A stretch of 64,000 nt of DNA from Hermatobates lingyangjiaoensis (Eukaryota > Arthropoda > Insecta > Hemiptera > Hermatobatidae), in contig JAPFBL010000001.1 in assembly GCA_026182355.1 (NCBI GenBank), forward strand, positions 1,178,001 through 1,242,000, read 5' to 3'. The translations under genes were made by a program, and so were the position numbers. Under the pieces are notes generated by a model. It made no database searches. It worked only from the letters and a program-made list of their open reading frames with translations, and had not been told where the DNA came from. How positions within the stretch are numbered: position 1 is the stretch's first letter; each line of letters opens with the position of its first letter. This document shows positions 23,551-35,170 of this stretch, piece after piece.

Positions 23551-26500
23551 CTTTTCTGTTTAATAATATAGATAATCTTTACAGAATGTAAGTACAGCTT
23601 ATAATTATGGCCAAAATATGACCAATTTGTCTACTTCATGACAGCAGCAATCATCTTAAGTCATAATCTGCATGGCAAACTTCCTTTATTGAATCCAAAA
23701 AATGACCAAATTTATCTTATTTGGTATAAATAAGATATACTTAAGATAAGGTTACTTATGTAATAAGTATAACAATATATATTAGCGCATAAACCTCTCG
23801 TTAAGATAAAAAAAACTACTTTGGTAACTAATTATCAATAATAAATAAACTTAAATGATTTAGACACAACTTTGTGACAAATAAGCCTATTAAGAAACTC
23901 ATTGATAACTATTTTCATTACTTGATTTCTTTTAATGTGACTCTTTCCATTTTGTCAATAATAACAAAAATGTAATCCTTGTTAAGGCGTAATATGATAG
24001 ATAATTGCAGTTGTCCCATAATCATCTTCATTTAAAGTGGAAAATTTCCATGTTCAAAATTCAACAGATTTTTATTATGTATTCTTTGTATTCAGATTAT
24101 ATTTAATAAAAAAATTAATATTCCAGAAAGCACCAGAGCATGAGGTTAAAATAGTATTTTCTATGCCATCATAAAGTACGATAAAGTACCTTTCCTTTAA
24201 TGTTACTACTAAACGACTGTAGCATCTTTTCCTAATCTAAAATGTCATTAATAATGTCACAAAGATTTTTCAAACTATGCGACTGATGAGTGTTTTAAAA
24301 TAGTCATGACACAGCCAGTCACACACAGACACGCCATAATCAAAAACTCATTCATGAGACTTCAAAATATATGTTAGAATTGAAAAATCATATTTAAAAT
24401 GTATTGCTTTAAAAAATATTACTATATCGATAAACCATATCATAATTTTAACAAACAGTTTAAGTAATAAATATTTTTTATGATTTGTATAGATATTTGA
24501 TGAATAGCACAACTGTCCTGCAATTACTTAATGGAATAGGTACCGTAAAGTAAAAGCATATGTAATTTCCCTGCCTTTTTAACTAGCACTTGCAAAGCGT
24601 AAATAAAACAAATGCATCATTATGTAACCAGATAACTCTAACCAAATGTAAAATCTATATAATATTAACAATTTAAATATGTCTGTATAGATAGATATAG
24701 TGTATAGCTCTACAATGATGCTCTCTTCAATTTTTGAACAATTAAGTTTTCATTAATTTCTCAGGAATCACAAAGTAACTTTCACAGGTGTTACGACTTG
24801 AGTCCCTATGACATTTTTCATTGATATCATTTATAATATCAATTATTATACAAGCTAAAATGGGTACTTTGTTAGTTTTCCAAGTTTATATTGTACTATC
24901 GTATGCCAAAGTTGCTTTTCTTTATTTGAAACCTTTTTCACAGGCAGAAGCATTAATACATTTTATTGCATAAAAGTGAGAAAAAGTTTTTAAATAAAAA
25001 ATGAAATTTTACTACATGAGAGTTTGAGATGAACGCAGATTACTGTCTGAGTCCCAATCTTCTTCTAATAATTTGTTGTAATTTATACAACTAAATTAAA
25101 CACATATTTATGTAAAATATAAAGAATCAGCTTTTTTTATATGACTAATCTCATACAGTGAGTCATAGTTCATCCTTATATATAACAAAAATATCAAAAA
25201 TGTCAACAAAACACTAGTCTTTGCCAGAGCTCACTCGAATTGTTTGACTTTAGCTGAGAATATCACCAAATTAGTTGTTTTGGTTGAAAGGTGTTAGTCC
25301 AATTTCTGAATTTCTTACTACAATTAAGACGTTCTTCTTGTTTCCCTGGTCAAACTCTGTCAAAATCTAAACATGATATTTGGTCATTATTATTTATCTA
25401 AGTCTGTTATCTTTAATATACGTTTCATATACGAATCCAAAAGAACATTTAACAAAAATTCTAATGTTTCTAAGCAAATGTTTTTAAACGAAAAAATTCA
25501 GAAAATAAATATTAAAATAAAAATAAATTTATTTTTAAATAAATCATTAATTTTATAAACTAATATTTATAAAACAGCCTTCAAATCCATAAAAAAAACC
25601 TGATAATTGTTAAAGTACATAAAATATTTTAAAACAGATAATACTTATTTATTATGTACTAATATCAAATTAATTTATCGGTTATACGAGTAAGATATGT
25701 TTGAAAGTCTCCTGACCTCATTTGGCAGTTTTGCTTATTTATATTTGAGTTTAGAAGTGAATAGAATAAGTTAGATGAAACATTACAGAGATTAAATCAA
25801 ATTGCCCGTTTAATATGGAATAAAGCATGTTACAATTAATAAAGGTCATACAAATAAGAAACCAGAATGTGCTATTAGCAAATATCATGCATTTATTATG
25901 AGAAGGTACTATTGGAAATGTTAAATAACAACATAATGAGGTGGTGTTTTCTACAAAACAGCCATGCAGCTTTAATAAGATCTCATTAAGGATTAATACT
26001 ATTCTTATAGGAATTTGGCTAATTAATTTCACCAATTATGTATAACATAGTCTATTAATCTAAAACAAAGCACCAGACATTTGGCATTTAGAGTCAATCG
26101 AAATACAACTATTCAAAATCCAAATAATTTTGCAAAATCTTTCTATTTTGCTCTATTCAGATTAATAACATTGATTTTATCAAAGAGATAAATAGTAAAA
26201 ACTACTTTTATGTAAAAATTGTTATAATTTTAAAATTAACCAATTTGTTGTTTTAATTTTAAATCATGAGAATTCAATATAAAGTATTTTACTTCTCACA
26301 TTTAAGTCAATGAAACTAACTATTTAAGTCAAAGACTGACTATGTCAAAGCATTTATAACATCAATAATGAACTCTTTATATTTGACATAAGTGTATGCC
26401 TAAATTAGCTTAATACATATAAAGTGAAACTAATGAATAAATAAAATTAAAACTTAAATAAAAGATATAATACACATGAAACATATTTCTTTTCTTTTAT

Positions 26501-27300
26501 ACGTTAGCAAATAAATAATAATTCAAAAAAGTAATATTATAAATTAAAACATCTAACAGTATTATAAATAATATTATATCGTTGAGTATATAAATATAAA
26601 TCATGTATTTTTCTTTTATGAATATATATATTTTTACGTTTGTTATTACCGCAGTGGTTAGAATAGTTTATATTAATGATTAATCAAAAGTTTCATTTTG
26701 TGTGTTGGTGTGCGAGTTTCTGAAAACTGGAACAGTAACTACAAGGTAAGACATTTAATTTATTAATATAATACGATGTAATTAATATAATTAATTTATT
26801 GAATAAATTTGTGAAATTTCAAATTTATATTTATGTCTTTTAACTCATTTCTTTTAAGAGTTAAGATAAAATTTGACGAAGTAATAATATTGCACATTTT
26901 ATATGTGTTTTACTGTTTGGTTTTTATTTCATATTCGTTACTTCTATATTAAAAGATTCTACAGTAAAATCATAGGAAAAAATTTAAAGCATGTAATATT
27001 TTAAAATTCTATTGATCTGATCAGAACTGAATCAATTTTAACAATAATAATCTTTTTACTCATGAATATCACTGACTTTATGTAGTATCTTATTGATTCT
27101 TCTATTTACTAAACTCATATTCTCATTTGTTTGTAAATAATTTAGCTTTCTTAGTACTTGCAGTGCCTTTAACAAACATCCATCCCATGATCGTAAACAT
27201 ATGCTTTCTTTTCTTCACTAATCTGTTTTTTATTTACTTCCTACTATTCATAAACTTGTAACATCCTGATTCTGCTCATTCAGGGAGACTTATCATTTCA
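23551..27300. other. AT-rich DNA with one module remnant
   Basis: At about 24915-25060 (minus sense) there is a decayed member of the GAAACGTTGG family (ATTTGAAACCTTTTTCACAGGCAGAAG..GAGTTTGAG). At 25200-25330 there is a decayed GATCTTTCAAC-type pair (AGTCTTTGCCAGAG..TTGAAAGGTGTTAGTCC). The rest has no recognised content. Confidence 0.45.
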
Positions 27301-27301
27301 A

Positions 27302-27658
27302 CCTAAAGATACCTTAGGTTAGGTTAGGTTAGGTTGCAGTGGCAGTTCCACAAGGGAACACACGTAGGCTGACCATTGGCCCTTTGTGATACCACACAAT
27401 GAAGATTGATTCTACAGTGAGAGTCCTAAATTTTGCCTAACTCAAGTGTATTTAGAGTAGGGATCTTTAACGAGTACCTGACATCGTACAGGCTCGGGAC
27501 CGACAGTTTAACTTCCTTCTCCGAGGGACGACGCGCTCATATTTATTCACCTCCCGCGTGAATAAATCGAAGGCCAGGTGAGGATAGAACCCCGGTCCTA
27601 TCAGTTCAGAGGCGAGCACGTAACCACTGAGCTATCCTGGCCCCCTAAAGATACCTTA
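27302..27658 (-). mobile_element. tRNA-derived SINE with 15-bp target-site duplication
   Basis: Minus strand. Box A is TAGCTCAGTGG (27624-27634) and box B is GGTTCTATCC (27582-27592). Then comes the family body: CACGCGGGAGGTGAATAAAT, CGGTCCCGAGCCTGTAC, CAGGTACTCGTTAAAGATCC, GAGTTAGGCAAAATTTAGGA. The 3' tail ends in (CCTAA)4, read as (TTAGG)4 at 27314-27333 on the plus strand. The direct repeat CCTAAAGATACCTTA flanks it (27302-27316 and 27644-27658), so the inserted part is about 327 bp. Pol III promoter boxes and a target duplication are the standard SINE signature. Confidence 0.92.
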
Positions 27659-27794
27659 CTTAGAGATTTTCAGCTTTTCTTTATTGCCTTTGATTTGAAG
27701 GCAAAACGAGGCTCTTTGGATTTTGGACATTCATCTATCAGCGATGTAAGTATTTTTGCTGTGCAAGTCTTGTATTAATGTTTTTCAGATCCAA

Positions 27795-28020
27795 ATCTTG
27801 ATGACAGGAGAGCTCAGTAGCTTACATGCTTGCTTCATTACTGGTACAATACTGGCTCAATGCTCACTACTCGATAAACCAACGATCCAGAGCCAGTATG
27901 AATTCAGGTGGTTGTTTAAGATCCCTACTCTAAGTACACTTGAATTAGTAAAAGGTTAGGACTCCTAAGTAGATTCAACGCGGTATGCGGCTTGCCGATT
28001 ACACCAAAATAAATGTCAAA
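27795..28020 (+). mobile_element. Degraded SINE copy
   Basis: GAGAGCTCAGTAGCTTACATG resembles the box A region of the neighbouring SINE. AAGATCCCTACTCTAAGTACACTTGA and GGTTAGGACTCCTAAGTAGA match its body. The middle is deleted or replaced and box B is not recognisable, so this is an older copy. Confidence 0.6.
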
Positions 28021-28493
28021 AAAATCAATAAGCCACACTTTCCACCCATAGAACAATAGCAAAACATAAAAGTCTATAAATATGGGTATTCAAAAAAATA
28101 AAAGTTCTAAATCTGTTTAGATTTATCAAAAATCAAAAAAAAATCAAACTTTTGTTTTTTGTTTTTTCAAAAATTTGTTATTTAGTACTCGTTTCAATTA
28201 TATCGAAAAAATTATAACGAGAGTGAAACGAAATCGTTGTTGGATGCTTTACGTACTCATTATGATAAAATATATTGATTAAATAATCTATAAATTCAAA
28301 ATAAAAATTTTTGAACTCTTTCACATTCAACTAGAAGACGTAAAAGAGAAAACTTGAACACAAAAATTTTTATTATTAACAAATAACTTAAAATGTATAA
28401 AATTATAAAAATAAAGCAAAAGAAGTTATACCATAACATTGAAAAATAACATTTTTTTTTTAAAAAAAGTAGATCAAACAAGAATTGTTCCGC

Positions 28494-29425
28494 TATACGA
28501 GGTGTGTAAATAAAGTAGTGAGACTGGCAACGTTGCTTTCGATCTGGCAACGCTGGAGACGCGTGGCCTTGAGTAGCGTCAGGTGCACGTGTGATGCGCC
28601 TCCAGTATGAATCTGAACTCGCCACAGTCATTTGTTTGTCCGTAGTGTTGGTTTTCGTGAAATGGTTTTTTCTTGAGCGTTTTAAAAATGAGTGACCTCA
28701 AAGTTGAGCAGCGGTGTGCAATCAAATTTTGCTTCAGACTTGGACATAATGCAACCGAAACTTTTGAAAAACTTCAGGAGGCCTATGGAGAACGTGTTTT
28801 ATCAAGGGCACAGGTTTTTCGGTGGTTTAAGGAATTTTCAGAAGGAAGAGAGTCGATTGAAGATGAACCACGAAGCGGAAGGCCTTCAAGTGCAAACACC
28901 GATGAAAATGTCAACAGAGTACGGAACCTTGTGCGTTCAGATCGACGCTTGACAGTCAGAATGATCGGGGAACAGTTGAATTTGAATCACACCTCCGTTC
29001 ATCACATTTTGACCAATGAATTGGTCAAAGACAAGTGGGTGTTGCATCACGACAACGCGCCCTGTCACACTGCCATCTCAATAAACGAGTTTTTAGCCAG
29101 TAAAAACATTCCTGTTGCTCCTCAGCCTCCTTATTCGCCAGACTTGAGTCCTTGTGACTTTTTCCTCTTCCCGAGATTGAAAAATCACCTCAAGGGAACT
29201 CATTTCGGGACACTACAAAACATACAAACTGCTGTAACCGACCAGCTGAAGGCCATTCCAGAATCCGAGTTCCAGCAATGCTACAATGATTGGAAGGACC
29301 GTCTCCATCGCTGTGTGGCTTCCGAAGGGAACTATTTTGAAGGTGACAATATCACATTGTAATTATACTTGAATAGAAAATTTAAAAATAATCAGTCTCA
29401 CTACTTTATTTATACACCTCGTATA
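28494..29425 (+). mobile_element. mariner-family DNA transposon, internally deleted
   Basis: Terminal inverted repeats TACGAGGTGTGTAAATAAAG..AGTGAGACTG (from 28496) and their reverse complement (to 29423) have about 30 bp in near-perfect match. TA dinucleotides flank both ends (28494-28495 and 29424-29425), as expected for Tc1/mariner insertion. At about 928 bp it is roughly 350 bp shorter than typical mariners of about 1.3 kb. The loss lies inside the transposase gene. Both ends look mobilisable in trans. Confidence 0.93.
28688..29362 (+). CDS. mariner transposase with in-frame central deletion
   Basis: The protein has 224 residues from the ATG at 28688; mariner transposases usually have about 340-350. 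The N-terminal half is present. It has the helix-turn-helix region with QRCAIKFCFRLGHNATET and QVFRWFKEFSEGRESIEDE, then PRSGRPSS and the second DNA-binding part ending HTSVHHILTNEL. The sequence then jumps directly to KDKWVLHHDNAPCHTA. From the Asp of HHDN to the Asp of SPCDFF there are 34 residues, matching the D34D signature of mariner. The first catalytic Asp (GDESW-type motif) is in the missing ~115-residue part, so cleavage activity should be lost although no stop or frameshift is present. DNA binding may survive, so a repressor-like role is conceivable but unshown. The deletion junction is flanked by the short inverted words TTGACCAAT and ATTGGTCAA. Confidence 0.93.
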   Translation: MSDLKVEQRCAIKFCFRLGHNATETFEKLQEAYGERVLSRAQVFRWFKEFSEGRESIEDEPRSGRPSSANTDENVNRVRNLVRSDRRLTVRMIGEQLNLNHTSVHHILTNELVKDKWVLHHDNAPCHTAISINEFLASKNIPVAPQPPYSPDLSPCDFFLFPRLKNHLKGTHFGTLQNIQTAVTDQLKAIPESEFQQCYNDWKDRLHRCVASEGNYFEGDNITL

Positions 29426-29580
29426 TACATAAGTGTCACAATAAACACATATGACTTTATTAACTAGGAAAGAAGTAGTAAAAGTTCTAGGTTTTTTTTT
29501 AATTTTTTACTGTTTTTAGTAGTTAAAATGAATGAATACTAGACACCGGGACTCACATTCAACATTTTGACCTTATTAAC

Positions 29581-30360
29581 GGTTGTACTTTAAGGAAGGA
29601 AATGGTTTGGTAAGAAGACGAAAACCAGCAGTATGTATTTTCATATATAAATAAAAATGATAAATAATGTGGTCCAGTACGACTAACACAAACTACAAGA
29701 TAAATACTACAGTTAGACTTAATTTAAAGTACTATTAAATTGTTATAAATTTGTTGTTGTAAACAAACAACACTATTATATAGGTTGGTTTTTTTCATTT
29801 GTATTAAAATGCATTTGATATCAGATGCATTTGATATCCGGTTGTACTTTGAGGAAGGAAATAGTTTGGTAAGAAGACGAAAACCAGCTGTATGTATTTT
29901 CATATATAAATAAAAATGATAAATAACATGTGGTCCAGTACGACTAACAACACAAAATACAAGATAAATACTACAGTTAGACTTAATTTAAAGTACTATT
30001 AAATTGTTATAAATTTGTTGCTGTAAACAAACAACACTATTATATAGGTTGGTTTTTTCATTTGTATTAAAATGCATTTGATATCAGATGCATTTGATAT
30101 CAGATGCATTTGATATCCGGTTGTACTTTAAGGAAGGAAATAGTTTGGTAAGAAGACGAAAACCAGCTGTATGTATTTTCATATATAAATAAAAATGATA
30201 AATAACATGTGGTCCAGTACGACTAACAACACAAAATACAAGCTAAATACTACAGTTATACTTAATTTAAAGTACTATTAAATTGTTATACATTTGTTAT
30301 GAAACAACATTAGTATATAGGTTGGTTTTTTCATTTGTATTAAAATGCATTTGATATCAG
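29581..30360. repeat. Three-unit tandem array with nested 16-bp repeat
   Basis: Units start with GGTTGTACTTT at 29581, 29840 and 30119 (offsets 259 and 279). Each contains AAGAAGACGAAAACCAGC, TGGTCCAGTACGACTAACA and TAGGTTGGTTTTTTTCATTTG. The end of each unit holds ATGCATTTGATATCAG in varying number: two, three, then one copy, which accounts for much of the length difference. Units are highly similar, suggesting recent unequal exchange. Upstream, GACTCACATTCAACATTTTG (about 29550) links the array to the module family at 60.6 kb. Confidence 0.95.
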
Positions 30361-30480
30361 ATTGAAATAGGTACATATTTGATGTTTTCTTGATCTATTT
30401 ACTTATTGGTAATGTGCACATGGTGATGTATCATATTAAAATAGTTAATAATATTTTCAAATATTTTGTGTTGGTGCGAA

Positions 30481-30750
30481 ATGCTTGCAGGTTAAGAGCT
30501 AATTTTAAATGGTGTTGAAGAAGGGGAGGTTTGGGAGCAAATGTAGTAATTAGACAAGTCGGACGGGGGCTATTTGTTATTGACTGGAGATAAGACCCAG
30601 GCGCTGGGGACAACAGGCTCTGTTTCTGGGACGACAGTTATCGCAGGCTCCTGAGTGATCAATGAATGCCCCAATTTGGCTCTGTTCCAACCAGACACAT
30701 TACACTGGTCCTATTCTGCTGCCTAACATCTACTACCTTTCAAATCTGTC
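30481..30750. other. GC-rich islet, G-to-C strand switch
   Basis: Counts per 60 bases: 30481 G 22/C 4, 30541 G 18/C 8, 30601 G 21/C 16, 30661 G 9/C 18. No coding motif. Confidence 0.65.
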
Positions 30751-32350
30751 AAAAAGCTGATATTGTAACTTTTTTTTTTCTTTGGTAAATGTTTTTATAT
30801 TAGATAAATTCATGTTTAATTCCTTACAAGGCAATAACACTAAGCACTAAGAAGTTAATACCTAAGATAAGTATCAAACCATAAAATCTTTAATTTACAA
30901 ATCTCTTTTATTTACGTCTCTAATCTGCAAGTTCAGGTACATAAATAAGATGTTTACTTAATATTTTAAAGCATATCTTTATGAATATACACTATGTCTC
31001 AAATTCATTAGGAAATCTGAAATGTATTTTAATAAAGCAGGAATCCTTAATATTAATTATATTGGAAAATATGAAAGTCAAATATTTGAGAGTAACAAAA
31101 TTTAGTCAACATTAAGAATGTTTGATGTAAGAATAAAATTGCATCACTGCAACGTGCTTGGGTTTTTTTTAGATGTTTTTTAATCCTTCTGTCAGACAGT
31201 GATTAAAAGTAATTTGTAATTGCAACCAAAGTGAGTAAGAATATATTGAAAGTGAAAAACTAATCCGACCGGTAGGGTAGATTTGAAGGGCTGATTCTGA
31301 CACATTCGTCATCTCTATTCCGCTGCTTTGTCACAAACAATACGTCACCAAAATTGTTAATATAATTTGAATATGATTTATCAACGGTTTGATTCGTCAC
31401 ACTGAAGTCTAAAGCGTTAAGTTTTATTTGTTTTTGTCACTGTTGTTTCTTTTTGCTAAACGATACAAAAAAGTTAAATAATTTATATATTATACAGTAG
31501 GGTGTAAACAAAAACAATGCTTGAAACAAAGGCATGGAAAAAAAACTTGGAAATATTGCGTGAGATTGAGGGGATAGGGAGACGATGAATAAAAAGTGGT
31601 ACAGGAAAAAAATCATAATCCGGCTTCACCCTAACTTGTTCTATCTAATAGTGACGTAATTAGGTGGCTACAGTCAGACAAAGAGACTAGTGGAACAACT
31701 TAGTCCAGTAGCAACGCGTGAAGTCAAACAGATCTAACATTGTCAATGCCACTGACGAGGGGCATCTTAAAACAACGTAAGTATTATAAACCAAAATCCA
31801 GCCTTATTACACCATTATTAGCTTATTTGAATATTATATAAGCACACACTAATAATAAACTGATAATACAACTCGAATTTAAACATTTACTATTGAGTCC
31901 CAAATTACAACAAATTAACAATTGAAATTAGTTAGAATAGACAGTCATAATATTAAATTCATACTATATGAAGCATGCAGGAAAAAAAAAATATTTAAGT
32001 TTTAAATTTTTTATTATAATAATTTGAAAATTTAAAATCTTATTAAAGTAATTTTGATCTTAATTCTTAATAATATTATAATTCCTGGAATTCAGTTCCT
32101 AATACTTCATGCTGTTGAAAATATTCCAACAGCTTTAGTGGTGGTTCAAATGATTACTATACTTATGTATAAAGTAAAATTCATTTATTCATTAGTAGAA
32201 GTAAAAGTTGCTCAATCAAGTAAAAAACGACAATTTTTTTTAATACAAAATTGGTTATTGAGGTTTAGGTCCAAATTGTCTATTTTGGACCTAATCCTCG
32301 GTAAAAAAATTTTATTTGAAGTATCAGTTGATGATAATATATTACAATGA
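30751..32350. other. AT-rich DNA, no gene recognised
   Basis: A 98-codon frame at 32054-32350 is low-complexity AT-driven sequence (many Ile/Leu/Lys) without motifs. Nothing else recognised. Confidence 0.4.
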
Positions 32351-32389
32351 ATATTCTTTTAGTTTGTAGTATACATATTTGAAAAAAAC

Positions 32390-32660
32390 GTTGGGCACGT
32401 CGTTGATAGTGGGATCGGACACTGGGCACAAGGTTAGCTGCAGCTGGAAGGGTTGAGGCTTCATGGCCATAATATATCACCCTGCTCACCATTCTCATGC
32501 TAACTGCCTGGCCTATACACTGCTGTTTTTTTCTCATGGTCAGGGGAGAGGTGACAAAAAACTCCTGTCCCCCTAGGGCCTCATTGACGTCAACCCGGAA
32601 GGGGTAACCCTCATCCAGGTGGCAAAAAATGCCCGGAATACTAATGGACACTTTTATAAA
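32390..32660. other. GC-rich segment with an unassigned minus-strand frame
   Basis: The minus frame reads IPGIFCHLDEGYPFRVDVNE..EFFVTS, a non-repetitive peptide that runs into AT-rich sequence at its C-terminus. I recognise no family. No good splice sites or ATG context were found, so it may be a chance frame in a GC-rich islet. Confidence 0.3.
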
Positions 32661-32705
32661 TTAACAATGCTTTCTCTTTTCATCCTGAGAAAATCTTCTT
32701 TGCTT

Positions 32706-32754
32706 CTGTTAAACCATTCCAACCCGTGCAACAATCCTGAGAATGGTTTAACAG
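32706..32754. repeat. Perfect 14-bp hairpin
   Basis: CTGTTAAACCATTC (32706-32719) and GAATGGTTTAACAG (32741-32754) form a perfect stem around a 21-nt loop. The stem is shorter than a metazoan pre-miRNA, so no RNA gene is claimed. Confidence 0.8.
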
Positions 32755-33269
32755 CAGTCTTAACAACAGATGAAACATCAAACTCTAACGACGAATGATG
32801 TAAATCTTAGTCAACAACTACACAACACACATTACAACAAACAAAGAATGTATTTCCCTTGAATTAATTATATATTCCTATATGATTGCTAGTCTAAGGT
32901 AGAATCGTTTATCAATGCAACTAACCGTGGTATTCAATTCCACGCCTGCGGCCTTAAAGCTGCATGTAGCCTTTTATAATGCGGTTTGTTGAAAAAAATG
33001 TTTCAAAATATAAAGAATCGCAATTCTGGTTATACAGAAAATTCTGGCATTCAGGAAGAAGATTATTTATCAATCATTACTTGAAATTGACGATTATTCA
33101 TTCATTGTCGCCTTTTGGGGAAGTAGACGCCGTTAAAATGGCCTTTACTCTAATAAAGGTCCCCCCACCCCTTTTGAAAAGTTCTCCTCTTTTCAAAAAT
33201 TTCAGCAGAATATACATATTTTTATTTTACACACATGCAAGCACGCACACTACTATATATATATATGCT

Positions 33270-33271
<2 letters not shown>

Positions 33272-33320
<49 letters not shown>
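33272..33320. repeat. (TA)n microsatellite at the 5' edge of a PLE
   Basis: Long TA run interrupted by GC/TC, ending exactly where PLE coding homology begins. Confidence 0.95.
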
Positions 33321-33322
<2 letters not shown>

Positions 33323-33326
33323 GCTA

Positions 33327-34128
33327 TCCCCAGATCATTGTCCATACGCCTCCATAAAATTTGTAGCAGAATAAAAGATCGTTCCTTCCAAATAGATTTA
33401 TTGAAACAGAAATTTTCTGACCGAGGATATCCTTCTAATTTCATTAACAACCGAATAGTCCCTGCAGACGTTCATCATAATTCAGGTCCTAGGAGGGATC
33501 GCAGTGACTCTAATTTCCTCATCCCACTTTTTTTCCTGGTGCTCATAGGCTGGGTGCAGTTGTCAGGGAGTTTTTCCCTATACTTTCTTCTTCCTCCTGT
33601 ACTTCTTCAGTCTTTAGTGAGCCACCTTCCATTTCCTATCGCAAACCTGCTAATCTTCAATCTATCTTCTCTCACATCTCTTCTCCTAAGTCTCCAAAAA
33701 CTGCTGGTGGTATGGTTCAATGTGGACGTCGTGGATGTCTTACTTGTCCTATCGTCAATCCTGTTCCTTCCTTTACCTCTGTCCATAGTAAACGCACCTA
33801 CCCTATCTCTCACAAGACCTCTTGTACCTCTGGTAACTGCGTTTACCGTTTGGATTGCACCCAGTGTGATTCTTTTTATGTGGGTTTGGCTTCCACCAAG
33901 CTAAGCCTGCGTATGAATAATCACAGGTCATCCGTTGGCAAACGCAGTGACCTTCCCGTTGCTACTCATGCCAGTTCTCACGGACTCAGTTTTAATGACT
34001 GTTTCCGTGTAGAGGTCCTGAGGCAGATTGATCAGACTAATTCGAAAGTTACTCTGAGAGCTTCAGAAGAAGCACTTATTAGTCTTCTGGGCGGTAGATT
34101 GGCTCCTGGGCTTAACCTCAATCGTTGA
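33327..34128 (+). pseudogene. Penelope-like element: connector plus GIY-YIG endonuclease
   Basis: PLEs encode a reverse transcriptase followed by a GIY-YIG endonuclease. Here the 5' part reads HKICSRIKDRSFQIDLLKQ and RGYPSNFINNRI, typical of the segment just after the PLE reverse transcriptase. In the +1 frame (from about 33535) it continues with PGAHRLGAVVREFFPIL, a spacer, MVQCGRRGCLTCP, GNCVYRLDCTQC, FYVGLAST, LSLRMNNH (the Arg and His region), ASEEALISLLGG and LAPGLNLNR before the stop at 34126-34128. The Cys-rich CX2C knuckles and order match the PLE endonuclease. A change in the T-run at 33528-33534 explains the frame change. The RT catalytic part is absent: the element is 5'-truncated at (TA)n. 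From 33712 the endonuclease frame is open. Confidence 0.92.
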
Positions 34129-34420
34129 TTTTTTTTTTTTTTTTTAAGTTGTTATCAGCTTTTAATTTTATTTTAGTTAAATGTTTTCTTTTTTAATTTT
34201 TATTTGGCTTTTATTTCTTTTCTTCCCTGTCTCCTTTTCCTCCGAAAGTTGGCTACACTGTTTGAGTGCTTCAGTTCGAACGCCAAGTAAGTCGTTATCA
34301 GCCTTTGGAGCGATTCACTTCTTTTCCTGAAGACGAGGACATCGAAATATAGTAGTGAGTTCAGTGGTTTCCTTTCTATGTGTTCTTTTTTTAAATTCTA
34401 GTTTATATATATATATATAC
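34129..34420 (+). mobile_element. PLE 3' UTR with terminal core and (TA)n
   Basis: A pyrimidine-rich stretch after the stop is followed by AAGTTGGCTACACTG, then CTGAAGA-C-GAGGACATC-GAAAT (34327-34348), ATAGTAGTGAGTTCAGTGG, CTATGTGTTC and (TA)n at about 34405-34420. The same order recurs after the PLE pieces at 54.7-55.0 kb and, on the minus strand, at 57.63-57.97 and 39.84-40.1 kb. This shows it is the true 3' end of this PLE family. Confidence 0.85.
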
Positions 34421-34439
34421 AGTTAAATTTCTTGTCAAT

Positions 34440-34630
34440 TTCTCTGTGAATGATTTTCTATTAAATGCAATAAATCTCCATTTAATACCTGACGAATGGA
34501 AGTGTCAAATCAGAAAACTCGAGAAGCTTTACCGAAAAATCAACCATAGAGAAATTAGCAAGAAATTTAACTGTGCATGTGTTAATGAAAGTCTGCTACC
34601 TAAATACACTAATATATATATTTTTAGTCT
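34440..34630 (+). pseudogene. Probable PLE N-terminal fragment
   Basis: Frame with IPDEWKCQIRKLEKLYRKI, FNCACVNESLLPKYTN, then AT-repeat. A charged LEK-rich helix followed by C..(N)xLLPK is the pattern at the start of PLE proteins. The same pattern with (TA)n directly after LLP-FTN occurs at 47.0-47.15 kb. Assignment rests on pattern recognition only. Confidence 0.5.
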
Positions 34631-34639
34631 TATATGAGC

Positions 34640-35170
34640 AAATAATGATATTAATAACGATATTCATTATTGCAAAGGTTCACAAATTGGGTCTTTTACA
34701 AATTCAAGATTCTTTAACTGTTTTAGTGAAGATATATAATAATTTCTATTCACATCTCTGTTCTAGAAAAAAAAATTAAAAAATTGTACTAAAAAATAAG
34801 TGAATTTCATTGACCAGTAAAATCTACTTTTTTTAATTAACTATTTACTTGGACCTATTTTATCAACCTAAATTACAAATTAAGATATATTATTTTTAAG
34901 CAGCATTAGACTAAACATTATAGCTTATAATTTTTTTATCCTAAAGAATGTTATCAATTTTTTATGCGAGATTAACCATGACATATTTTCTTTTCAGGCA
35001 GCTATTAAAGTGAGGTTGCTACACACAATGTTTTGTTAGAAGAAAAATGAATGATTTGTTTGAAGTTTGTCTCTTTATACTACCTGCAATTAGATTGAAA
35101 GAAATTAGCGTCAGAGTGTTTGGTTCTTTAAAAAAGAAACATCACTTTTCAAAGCCATATTTAATAGGGT
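34640..35170. other. AT-rich DNA, no gene recognised
   Basis: Short frames only. No shared repeat seen. Confidence 0.4.

Noticed and set aside
29581..30360. CRISPR-like array
   Set aside because: Three long near-identical units with no unique spacers, in a eukaryotic genome.
32706..32754. microRNA precursor
   Set aside because: The stem is only 14 bp with a 21-nt loop, too short for a Drosha/Dicer substrate.
33540..33904. C-terminal half of the 188-codon frame (hydrophobic Leu/Ser-rich) as a membrane protein
   Set aside because: After the T-run it is the shadow of the PLE endonuclease spacer read in the wrong frame.
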